A stretch of 23,777 nucleotides of DNA from an uncultured Lachnospiraceae bacterium (lineage in GTDB: Bacteria; Bacillota_A; Clostridia; Lachnospirales; Lachnospiraceae). The position numbers and the translations under genes were made by a program. How positions within the stretch are numbered: the stretch's first letter is position 1; each line of letters begins with the position of its first letter. Positions 6,583 through 13,448 of this stretch are shown piece by piece. The notes below the pieces were generated by a model that searched no databases, was not told where the DNA came from, and saw only the letters and a list, made by a program, of their open reading frames with translations. The DNA lies in assembly GCA_902773195.1 (NCBI GenBank), contig CACYDL010000196.1, positions 1 to 23,777 of the forward strand, in the 5' to 3' direction.

Positions 6583-7611
6583 ATGAAAAAACAGATCACA
6601 CGGTTTCTGATCGGCGCCTGCCTCCTGCTGATGACGGGGCTCGCCGCGGCGCCCGCGCACGCCGGGCTCTATCCGACCTGCTACAAGGGGGTCGAGTACG
6701 ACCGTGTCTACAGCTACAAATTCTATATCAAAAACAATCCGGCCGTCGTGCGGAAGGTGGGGACGGACCCCGAGAAGGTTCTCGCCTATTTCGTGAAATA
6801 CGGGATGTACTACGGCCACCGGGCGCGGGGCGATTTTGACGTGAAGGAATATTTCAATTCCCACAAAAACCTCCGCAAGGTGCTCGGAAACGGCTACAGG
6901 AAGTATTTCCTCTACTACCAGCTCTACGGAAGATGGGGCGACGGGAGCGCGAGGGCGAAGAAGGGAATAAAGATCTTCTCGACGACGGTATGCATCGACC
7001 CGGGGCACCAGCTGCACGCGATGTATACGAAGGAGCCCATCGGACCGGGCTCCGGCACCTACAAGATCAAGGTCTCCAGCGGAACCTACGGCCCCTGGTC
7101 GCGGCTCAACGAGTACGAGGTCGTCCGCCGGATCGGACTCAAGCTCCGGGACGAGCTCAAAAAGAGAGGGTACAACGTCGTCATGACGAGGACCAGGAAC
7201 GAGGTCTCCCTCAGCAACGCCGACCGCGCGAAGATCGCCAACAGCAGCAAGGCCGACGTCATGATCCGCCTGCACTGCGACGGACAGGATTACGGTTCGT
7301 ATCTGCACGGCGTCAGAGGCATGGCGGCGGCGGGCGGCAACCGCTATCTGAGCGGCAGGGTGGTCTCCGGGGGACAGCGTCTCGCGAGGCTCCTGGCCCA
7401 GTACCAGGCGAAATCGACGGGACAGCCGTGGCTGGAGACGCTCTACACCAACGAGATGACCGGCATCAACTGGGCCAAAATGCCCTGCGCCATCGTCGAG
7501 ATGGGCTACATGAGCAATTACGCCGAGGATCTCAACCTCGCGAGGCCCGCCTACCAGGACAAGATCGTGACCGGGCTCGCGAACGGGCTGGACAGATACG
7601 TGGCGGGCTGA
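6583..7611 (+). CDS. Exported N-acetylmuramoyl-L-alanine amidase (Amidase_3) with N-terminal repeats
   Basis: From this start the protein is 342 residues and opens directly with a signal peptide (MKKQITR, hydrophobic core, A-H-A/G at 27). An in-frame ATG 48 bases earlier would extend it implausibly. Residues about 130-342 are the zinc amidase domain that cuts the bond between MurNAc and L-Ala in peptidoglycan. Expected ligands and catalytic Glu are visible: H142 in IDPGHQ, E177 in LNEYE, H231 in RLHCDG and E306 in VEMGYMSN. Residues about 28-125 hold two Tyr/Phe-rich helical repeats (FYIKNNPAVV...YFVKYGMYYGHRARGDFD and EYFNSHKNLR...YYQLYGRWGDG), probably a wall- or surface-binding part. The ribosome binding site is weak (AAGGG). 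An ABC exporter follows 36 bases later, likely on the same transcript. Confidence 0.9.
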   Translation: MKKQITRFLIGACLLLMTGLAAAPAHAGLYPTCYKGVEYDRVYSYKFYIKNNPAVVRKVGTDPEKVLAYFVKYGMYYGHRARGDFDVKEYFNSHKNLRKVLGNGYRKYFLYYQLYGRWGDGSARAKKGIKIFSTTVCIDPGHQLHAMYTKEPIGPGSGTYKIKVSSGTYGPWSRLNEYEVVRRIGLKLRDELKKRGYNVVMTRTRNEVSLSNADRAKIANSSKADVMIRLHCDGQDYGSYLHGVRGMAAAGGNRYLSGRVVSGGQRLARLLAQYQAKSTGQPWLETLYTNEMTGINWAKMPCAIVEMGYMSNYAEDLNLARPAYQDKIVTGLANGLDRYVAG

Positions 7612-7647
7612 GACGTCCGCCGCGCTTCACGGAGGACGAGCAGTCAG

Positions 7648-9429
7648 ATGAGTGAAAAACAGAACAGCGGCGGCCGCTCCTACGGGACGAAGGAACTCCT
7701 GGGGCGCTTTCTGCCGTATTACCGCCCGCATCTGGGCACTGTCGCAAAGGACCTCCTCTGCGCGGGACTCACCTGCGCGGCCGAGCTGGTCCTTCCGATG
7801 ATCATCCGGTATCTGACCAACACCGGGATGAACAACCTGGCGGCGCTGACCGCCGGGGTCGTGCTGAGGCTGGTTCTCCTGTACCTGGCCCTCCGGATCG
7901 TGGATACCCTCGCGGCCTACTACATGGCCTACCAGGGCCACGTCATGGGAACCTACATCGAGACGGACATGCGGCGCGACGCCTACGCCCATCTGCAGCG
8001 GCTGTCGAACTCCTTCTACAGCAGCACCAAGATCGGGCAGATCATGGGGCGCATCACCAACGACCTCTTCGACGTCACGGAATTTGCCCATCACTGCCCG
8101 GAGGAATTCTTCATCGCGGCCGTGAAGACCGCGGTGTCCTTCGTGATACTGGTCCGGATCCACGCGCCCCTCACCCTGCTGGTGTTCCTTGTCCTGCCGG
8201 TCATGCTCGCGGTCTCGATGAAGCAGAACCTCAGGATGAAAGAGGCCTTCGCGAGACAGCGCTACCACACGGGGGAGCTCAACGCCCGGATCGAGGACAG
8301 CCTGCTGGGGCAGAAGGTGGTCAAGGCCTTCACCAACGAGGAGCTCGAGGAGGAGAAATTCAATAAGGAAAACGTCACCTTCTTTCAGATGAAGCGCGAC
8401 ACCTACCGGTACATGGCGGCCTTTCAGATCACGGTCAGGGTGTTCGAGGGCATCATGTACCTGGTCGTGCTGGGGGGCGGCGGTCTGTTCCTCCTGAAGG
8501 GAATGATCCGTCCCGGGGACCTGGTCGCCTACGTCCTCTACGTGACGACGCTGATCGCGACGATACGGAGAATTATCGAGTTTGCCGAGCAGTTCCAGCG
8601 CGGCATGACGGGAATCGAGCGGTTTCTGCAGATCATGGACGCCGACATCGAGATCTTCGACGAGGAGGGGGCGGTGCCCCTGGAGAACCCGGAGGGCAGG
8701 ATCGAGTTCCGCGACGTGACGTTCTCTTATCCGGACGACGGCGAAAACGTCGTTCTGCGGAACCTGAACCTCTCCATCCTTCCGGGCGAGAAGGTGGCGA
8801 TCGTCGGGCCGTCGGGCGGCGGAAAGACGACGCTTTGCAACCTGATACCGAGATTCTACGACGTGACCTCGGGGGAGATCCTGCTGGACGGCACGGACGT
8901 GAGGCATTTTACGCTGAAGAGCCTGCGGGGCAGCATCGGCATGGTCCAGCAGGACGTCTATCTCTTCTCGGGGACGGTCTATGACAACATCGTCTACGGG
9001 AAGCCTGAGGCGTCCCGGCAGGAGGTCGAGGAGGCCGCCCGCCGGGCGGGAGCGGACGAATTCATACGGCAGCTGCCCGACGGGTACGACACCTACATCG
9101 GGGAGCGGGGCGTGAAGCTCTCGGGAGGACAGAAGCAGAGGCTGTCCATCGCCAGAATCTTCCTGAAAAATCCGCCCATCATCATTCTCGACGAGGCGAC
9201 CTCCGCCCTGGACAACGAGAGCGAGTACGAGGTGGCGCAGTCCCTGGCCGGCCTGTCCGCCGGGCGGACGACTATCACCATCGCCCACCGGCTCAGCAGC
9301 ATCGTCCGGTCCGACCGCATCCTGGTGCTGACCGACGACGGCATCGAGGAGGAAGGGACCCACGAGGAGCTGATGGCGAAGAAGGGGATCTACTGCCGCT
9401 TCTACACCAGGGCCAGCGAGGTGCGGTAA
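7648..9429 (+). CDS. ABC exporter, fused membrane and ATPase domains
   Basis: This 593-residue half-transporter has a six-helix type-1 exporter domain (about 20-325) followed by an ATPase domain (about 350-590). Visible motifs are Walker A GPSGGGKT (387-394), the Q-loop in MVQQDVYLFSG, signature LSGGQ (491-495), Walker B IIILDEA with D515 and E516, and the switch His H547 in TIAHRLS. The coupling-helix segment YAHLQRLSNSFYSSTKIGQIMGRI is divided as usual for MsbA/LmrA-type exporters. No partner half lies alongside, so a homodimer is likely. The substrate cannot be told from sequence; lipid, drug or peptide export are all possible. GGAGG lies 12 bases before the ATG. Confidence 0.92.
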   Translation: MSEKQNSGGRSYGTKELLGRFLPYYRPHLGTVAKDLLCAGLTCAAELVLPMIIRYLTNTGMNNLAALTAGVVLRLVLLYLALRIVDTLAAYYMAYQGHVMGTYIETDMRRDAYAHLQRLSNSFYSSTKIGQIMGRITNDLFDVTEFAHHCPEEFFIAAVKTAVSFVILVRIHAPLTLLVFLVLPVMLAVSMKQNLRMKEAFARQRYHTGELNARIEDSLLGQKVVKAFTNEELEEEKFNKENVTFFQMKRDTYRYMAAFQITVRVFEGIMYLVVLGGGGLFLLKGMIRPGDLVAYVLYVTTLIATIRRIIEFAEQFQRGMTGIERFLQIMDADIEIFDEEGAVPLENPEGRIEFRDVTFSYPDDGENVVLRNLNLSILPGEKVAIVGPSGGGKTTLCNLIPRFYDVTSGEILLDGTDVRHFTLKSLRGSIGMVQQDVYLFSGTVYDNIVYGKPEASRQEVEEAARRAGADEFIRQLPDGYDTYIGERGVKLSGGQKQRLSIARIFLKNPPIIILDEATSALDNESEYEVAQSLAGLSAGRTTITIAHRLSSIVRSDRILVLTDDGIEEEGTHEELMAKKGIYCRFYTRASEVR

Positions 9430-9439
9430 ACAGACGCGG

Positions 9440-9540
9440 GGCGGCGGACCTTATGCGGGGCGCGGCGAAAACGCGCGGCGGCGGACCCTGCGCGAAGGCG
9501 CGGCGGCGGATCTTATGCGGGGCGCGGCGAAAGCGCGCGG
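9440..9540 (+). repeat. GC-rich triplicated intergenic repeat
   Basis: Copies at 9440-9478 and 9502-9540 (39 bases each) differ at two positions and start 62 bases apart. A shorter third copy (about 9477-9501) lies between them; all begin GGCGGCGGA(C/T)C. The last copy folds, with the following CCCC, into a strong hairpin with a GAAA loop (about 9519-9544). It occupies most of the 147-base gap between the ABC exporter and the CHR transporter genes and has no U-tract. Confidence 0.65.
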
Positions 9541-9576
9541 CCCCAAAGACATATTCTTCAGCACAGAGGAGACGGA

Positions 9577-10164
9577 ATGAAAAACAGCAGAATACGTACC
9601 TGTGCCGATCTGTTTCTGACGTTTCTCAGGATCGGCCTGTTCACCTTCGGCGGGGGCTACGCCATGCTCTCCATCATCGAGGACATCTGCGTGGAGAAGA
9701 AGAAATGGATCACCCACGACGAATTCCTCAATCTCATCGTGGTCGCCGAATCCACGCCCGGTCCCGTCGCCATCAACAGCGCGACCTATATCGGGTACCG
9801 GCAGGGAGGAATGGCCGGCGCGTGCGCCGCGACGGTGGGCGTCATCGTCCCGTCGTTCGTGATCATCTACGTGATCTCGATGTTCCTCGACAACTTTCTC
9901 GAGATCCGGGTTATCGCCAGCGCCTTCCGGGGCATCAAGGTCGGCGTGGGCTTCCTCATCGTGAACGCCGCCCTGAACCTGATCAAAAAGATGCCCATGG
10001 GGAAGCTGTGCCGGGTGATCCTGGTGGTTTCCATCGCGGCGATGCTGTTGATTAACGTGTTCTCCTGGAACTTCTCCTCCATCAGCATGATGCTGATCGC
10101 GGGCGCGGTGAGCCTCGCGGCCTACTGCGCGGGAGGACGCGCGGAGGAAGGAGGCCGGCCGTGA
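9577..10164 (+). CDS. Chromate-transporter family protein, first half
   Basis: This 195-residue membrane protein belongs to the short-chain CHR family. The N-terminal hallmark is clear: FLRIGLFTFGGGYAM, then W(I)T..EFL.LI, and ESTPGPVAINSATYIGYR. About five or six hydrophobic segments follow. Short-chain CHR proteins work as pairs made by adjacent genes with the halves in opposite membrane orientation, and the partner starts at the stop codon of this gene. Family members export chromate, but many in anaerobes have no tested substrate, so chromate export is only the family label. The start has GAGGAG seven bases upstream. Confidence 0.88.
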   Translation: MKNSRIRTCADLFLTFLRIGLFTFGGGYAMLSIIEDICVEKKKWITHDEFLNLIVVAESTPGPVAINSATYIGYRQGGMAGACAATVGVIVPSFVIIYVISMFLDNFLEIRVIASAFRGIKVGVGFLIVNAALNLIKKMPMGKLCRVILVVSIAAMLLINVFSWNFSSISMMLIAGAVSLAAYCAGGRAEEGGRP

Positions 10165-10772
10165 TGCTTCTGGACCTGTTTATCGGATTTCTGAAGGTCG
10201 GTCTTTTCTCCTTCGGCGGCGCCTATTCCGCGATCCCGATCATCCGGGACGTGGTCTCGTCCCGGGGCTGGCTCACCGACGAGATGCTTTCCTATATGAT
10301 CGCGGTGAGCGAGAGCACGCCCGGACCGCTCATGATCAACCTGGCGACCTACATCGGAAGCCGGAAGGCGGGGATTCCGGGCGCCATCATCGCCACCTTC
10401 GCGGTGGCGCTGCCGGCCTTTGTGATCATACTCCTCGTGCTGGCCGCGTTCCGCTTCCTTCTGAAGAGCCGGTACGTCCAGGCGGTGCTGGACGGCTTCA
10501 AATCCTGCATCATGGGTGTGATTCTCGCGACGGGAATCACGATGATCGCGGAGAGCGTCGCCGTGCAGCAGGAGGCCGGCGCCGCGGCGGAGGCCGGCAG
10601 CCTTCCGCGGCTGTCCGTCTTCGGGGTGCCGCTGGAGGCCAGGGCCCTGGCCATCGCCTGCCTGGTCGCGGCGGTGCTGTTCGGCGGGAGGCTGATCCTC
10701 AAAAAGAAGGTGTCGCCGATCCTGCTGATTCTGATCTCGGCCGCCCTGGGGATCGTTTTTTACGGCGTATGA
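10164..10772 (+). CDS. Chromate-transporter family protein, second half
   Basis: This 202-residue protein is the partner of the preceding short-chain CHR gene. It repeats the family signature: FLKVGLFSFGGAYSA, then W(L)TDEML, and ESTPGPLMINLATYIGSR. It has about six hydrophobic segments. Its ATG shares one base with the upstream TGA, and GGAAGGAGG lies at 10146-10154. A GTG three bases earlier (10161) would give a four-base overlap and one extra residue; the two starts cannot be separated from sequence. Between helices there is an Ala/Gly/Glu-rich stretch (EAGAAAEAGS) not expected in the core fold. Tight coupling suggests equal expression of the two halves. Confidence 0.87.
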   Translation: MLLDLFIGFLKVGLFSFGGAYSAIPIIRDVVSSRGWLTDEMLSYMIAVSESTPGPLMINLATYIGSRKAGIPGAIIATFAVALPAFVIILLVLAAFRFLLKSRYVQAVLDGFKSCIMGVILATGITMIAESVAVQQEAGAAAEAGSLPRLSVFGVPLEARALAIACLVAAVLFGGRLILKKKVSPILLILISAALGIVFYGV

Positions 10773-10836
10773 CGCGCCGGCGTTCCCGCCCGGGCCTTCC
10801 TTTCACGATGACGGGAAAACGGTGACAGAAGAAGAC

Positions 10837-10857
10837 GTCCGCCGGTGAGCGGCGGAC
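10837..10857 (+). other. Hairpin in the thioesterase leader
   Basis: GTCCGCCG (10837-10844) and CGGCGGAC (10850-10857) form a perfect eight-pair stem around a GTGAG loop. It lies 18 bases before the thioesterase start and has no U-tract. It probably structures the leader close to the ribosome binding site. Confidence 0.55.
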
Positions 10858-10875
10858 CGGACGAAGGGAAGAGAC

Positions 10876-11637
10876 ATGTACGAATTTTCATCAAGAGTCA
10901 GATACTCGGAGATCGGATCCGACAGAAAGATGACGATCACCGCGCTCATCACGAGGCTGCAGGACTGCTGTGTGTTCCAGCTGGATTCGGTCGGCAGGGG
11001 CCCGGAGATATGGCAGCGGGAGAAACGGGGATGGATCATCGTCTCCTGGCAGGTGAAGCTCTTTGAGCTTCCCGAATTCGGCAGCCTCGTCACCGCGAGA
11101 ACCATTCCCTACCGGTTCCACGGGTTTGAGGGAGACCGGAACTTTGAGGTCTTTGCCTCGCCCTGCGGCGGGGAGAGGGCCGGAACCGGCCCGGGCGCCG
11201 CCCGGGAGGGGGGAGAGGAGCCCGTGCTCTGCGCGGTCGCGAATTCCCGCTGGGTCTTCTACGACATGGAGCGGCAGATCCCGATCCGGGTCCCCGAGGA
11301 GGAAAAGGCGAATATCCCGCTGGATCCCCCGCTGGACATGGAGTGCTCCCCGAGGCGGATCCGGCTGCCGGAGACGGAGCCGGTTCTTCTGGAGCCGGTG
11401 CGCGTCACGGAGACCTTCATCGACACCAACTATCACGTGAACAATCTGAGATACATCGAGATGGCCTGCGCCTGCCTCCCGGAGGATTTCCGGTGGAAGG
11501 AGCTGCGGGTGGAGTATCTCAGACAGTGCAGACTCGGGGAAACGATCTGTCCCAGGGTGTACAGGACGGACGACGCCGTCTACGCGGCCCTCTGCTCACA
11601 GGACGGGGCGGCCTGCGCCGTCGTGATGTTCCTGTGA
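10876..11637 (+). CDS. Acyl-ACP thioesterase (FatA/FatB-like)
   Basis: This 253-residue enzyme releases free fatty acids from acyl carrier protein in the cytoplasm. It has the double hot-dog layout: residues about 1-135 (YSEIGSDRKMTITALITRLQD, RGWIIVSWQV, IPYRFHGF, RWVFYDME) and about 160-253. The catalytic segment of the second half is present as D183-T-N185-Y-H187-V-N-N, with E195 following in YIEMA; this matches the Asp-Asn-His-Glu arrangement of plant and bacterial members. The first half carries a Gly/Ala/Glu-rich insertion at about 97-116. The start follows GAAGGGAAG. Bacterial members may adjust membrane lipid composition or release free acids; which role applies here is not shown. Confidence 0.88.
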   Translation: MYEFSSRVRYSEIGSDRKMTITALITRLQDCCVFQLDSVGRGPEIWQREKRGWIIVSWQVKLFELPEFGSLVTARTIPYRFHGFEGDRNFEVFASPCGGERAGTGPGAAREGGEEPVLCAVANSRWVFYDMERQIPIRVPEEEKANIPLDPPLDMECSPRRIRLPETEPVLLEPVRVTETFIDTNYHVNNLRYIEMACACLPEDFRWKELRVEYLRQCRLGETICPRVYRTDDAVYAALCSQDGAACAVVMFL

Positions 11638-11685
11638 TTCCCGCGGGACGGAAATCGGGTGCGAAAATACGGAGACTATGATACA

Positions 11686-12567
11686 ATGATCAGGATTGGT
11701 GAATATCAGGAGCTTGAAATTGCAAGGATCAGGGAACAGGGCGCCTATCTGAGGGAGCGGGAGGAGACCGCCCCCGCCGGCGGGGAAGCGCCCGGCGCCG
11801 GGAGCTTTCCCGGGGAGGTGCTTCTTCCGAGGAAGCAGCTTCCGGAGGACGCCGCCGTCGGCACCGCCGTCAGGGTGTTCGTCTACCGCGACTCGTCCGA
11901 CCGGCTGATCGCGACGACGGCGCAGCCGGCCCTCACGCTCGGCGAGGTCCGGCGTCTCAGGGTGCTTCAGAAGACGAAGATCGGGGCGTTCCTGGCCTGG
12001 GGCCTGGAGAAGGACCTTCTGCTTCCCTTCCGGGAGACCACCGGCGAGATCCGTGAGGGCGACGAGATTCTGGCGGCCCTCTACGTCGACAAGAGCGGGC
12101 GCCTCGCCGCCACGATGAAGCTGTACCCCTACCTGAAGCTCGCCTCGCCCTATCAGACGGGCGACAGCGTCTCGGGAACGGTGTACCAGAACGCGGAGAA
12201 TTTCGGCACCTTCGTCGCGGTGGACGATCAGTACTCGGGCATGGTCCCGAAGAAGGACGCCCAGAGAGGCTTCCGCGTCGGAGAGACCCTGACGTTCCGG
12301 GTGACCGGCGTCAAGGAGGACGGGAAGCTGGATCTGTCGGTCCGCGACAAGGCGTATCTCGAGATCGGAGAGGACTCGGAGCGCATTCTTCAGAAGATCC
12401 GCGCGGACTACGCGGGAGAGCTCCCCTTCGACGACAAGGCCGACCCCGAGGTGATCCGCGAGGTCTTCGGTCTCTCGAAGGCGGCGTTCAAGCGCGCGGT
12501 GGGACATCTCTACAGGGAGCGCCTGGTGGAGCTGTCCGGCGGAAAGATCCGGCTGACGGAAAAGTGA
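11686..12567 (+). CDS. cvfB: CvfB-like S1-domain RNA-binding protein
   Basis: From this start the protein is 293 residues. It begins MIRIGEYQELEIARIREQGAYL, the usual opening of the CvfB/YitL family, so the in-frame GTG 27 bases earlier is less likely. GGAG lies 11 bases upstream. Three S1-like modules can be seen at about 1-75, 80-145 (TKIGAFLAWGLEKDLLLPF) and 155-222 (GDSVSGTVYQNAENFGTFVAV through LSVRDK). A winged-helix C-terminus follows (VIREVFGLSKAAFKRAVGHLYRE). Family members bind RNA, and Staphylococcus CvfB influences virulence gene expression; the target here is unknown. The first module contains a Pro/Gly/Ala-rich insertion (about 25-43) absent from typical members. Confidence 0.87.
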   Translation: MIRIGEYQELEIARIREQGAYLREREETAPAGGEAPGAGSFPGEVLLPRKQLPEDAAVGTAVRVFVYRDSSDRLIATTAQPALTLGEVRRLRVLQKTKIGAFLAWGLEKDLLLPFRETTGEIREGDEILAALYVDKSGRLAATMKLYPYLKLASPYQTGDSVSGTVYQNAENFGTFVAVDDQYSGMVPKKDAQRGFRVGETLTFRVTGVKEDGKLDLSVRDKAYLEIGEDSERILQKIRADYAGELPFDDKADPEVIREVFGLSKAAFKRAVGHLYRERLVELSGGKIRLTEK

Positions 12568-12611
12568 TTTCACGACGGGAACCGGTCCGGACAGGGCCGG
12601 ACGCTCACGAT

Positions 12612-12649
12612 CCGCTCCGGTCCGGGCGGACCCGGACACGGCGGAGCGG
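12612..12649 (+). other. Extended nested hairpin downstream of the S1 protein gene
   Basis: Outer arms CCGCTCCG (12612-12619) and CGGAGCGG (12642-12649) enclose inner arms GTCCGGG (12620-12626) and CCCGGAC (12631-12637) with a CGGA loop. There are 15 pairs with one four-base bulge (12638-12641). No U-tract follows. It sits in the 161-base gap between the S1 protein and the membrane protein, where I see no other element. Confidence 0.6.
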
Positions 12650-12728
12650 CGGAAGCATCATGACCATGAGACGGCTGCGGTACCGTCCCTGAAGAACGGG
12701 GCGGGAGAAAGACAGGGAGGAGATAGTT

Positions 12729-13346
12729 ATGGAAGAAAGTCTGAGACAGCTGAGTCAGTATCTGAATATCGAAGCCTTAAACACGGACAAGAGCCTGATG
12801 ATCGCGGTGATCATTTCACTGGTGTTCGGGATTGTCTACTGCTTCTTCGGCTACAAGGCGATCCGGGTCTGCGCCGCGATCTACGGCGCGCTGATCGGAA
12901 TCATCGCCGGCAGCGCGATCGTCAGACAGTTCGCCCTTCAGTCGCCGGTGAGCCTCATCGTGGTGATCGGCCTGGCGGTTCTTCTCGCGCTGCTCGGATT
13001 CTTCCTCTTCAGGGTGGGCGTTTTCATCGTCGTCCTGCTGGGGGTCGCCGGAATCGTCTATCCCCTGCTGCAGAGCCGCACGACGCTGGAGCAGCTGATC
13101 ATGAGTATCATCGCGCTGGCCGCCGGCCTGGTGGCCGCGATCCTCGCGGTGATCTACATGAAGCCCGTCGTGATCGTGCTCTCCGCGATCATGGGAGCGC
13201 AGACCATCTCGAGCACGATCTTTACCTATCTTGTCCACATCAGATGGAGCAGGTCGCTGGAGCTTCTGGTCGTTCTCGCCGTATTTGTCCTGTTTGCGGT
13301 GATCGGCATGGTCTACCAGTTTGCGTCGACCAGGCATATGGACTGA
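12729..13346 (+). CDS. Multi-pass membrane protein, DUF4203-like
   Basis: This 205-residue protein has a short polar N-terminus (about 1-22) and roughly seven hydrophobic helices to residue 198. The segments include MIAVIISLVFGIVYCFFGYK, a Gly-rich AAIYGALIGIIAGSAIV, LIVVIGLAVLLALLGFFLF, and later IIALAAGLVAAILAVIYM. The small-residue-rich helix after YKAIR and the overall size resemble DUF4203/TMEM198-type proteins, whose function in bacteria is unknown. No catalytic motif is seen. GGGAGGAG lies close upstream. It sits between the S1 protein and dnaE with no visible promoter of its own. Confidence 0.75.
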   Translation: MEESLRQLSQYLNIEALNTDKSLMIAVIISLVFGIVYCFFGYKAIRVCAAIYGALIGIIAGSAIVRQFALQSPVSLIVVIGLAVLLALLGFFLFRVGVFIVVLLGVAGIVYPLLQSRTTLEQLIMSIIALAAGLVAAILAVIYMKPVVIVLSAIMGAQTISSTIFTYLVHIRWSRSLELLVVLAVFVLFAVIGMVYQFASTRHMD

Positions 13347-13448
13347 CGGAGGATTTGACCGGGAAGGAGCCCCTTTCGCAGAACCGGAGCCCGCGCGCCG
13401 CGCCGGGCGGGATTCCGGCCGTGAAGGGCAGGCCGCGGAAAGGGAAGT

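Noticed and set aside
7627..9363. A 578-codon minus-strand frame opposite the ABC exporter
   Set aside because: Shadow frame with low-complexity His/Asp/Gly-rich product; the exporter has every ABC motif.
9440..9540. The GC-rich repeats as a CRISPR array
   Set aside because: Only two full copies and one partial; the segment between them is itself repeat-derived, not a unique spacer.
10756..10761. T6 run at the end of the second CHR gene as a terminator tail
   Set aside because: No stable GC stem lies directly upstream, and the run encodes part of the coding sequence before the stop codon.
11677..11688. TATGAT just before the S1 protein start as a promoter -10
   Set aside because: No -35 or TG extension is present, and transcription would begin after the ATG, leaving the start codon out.
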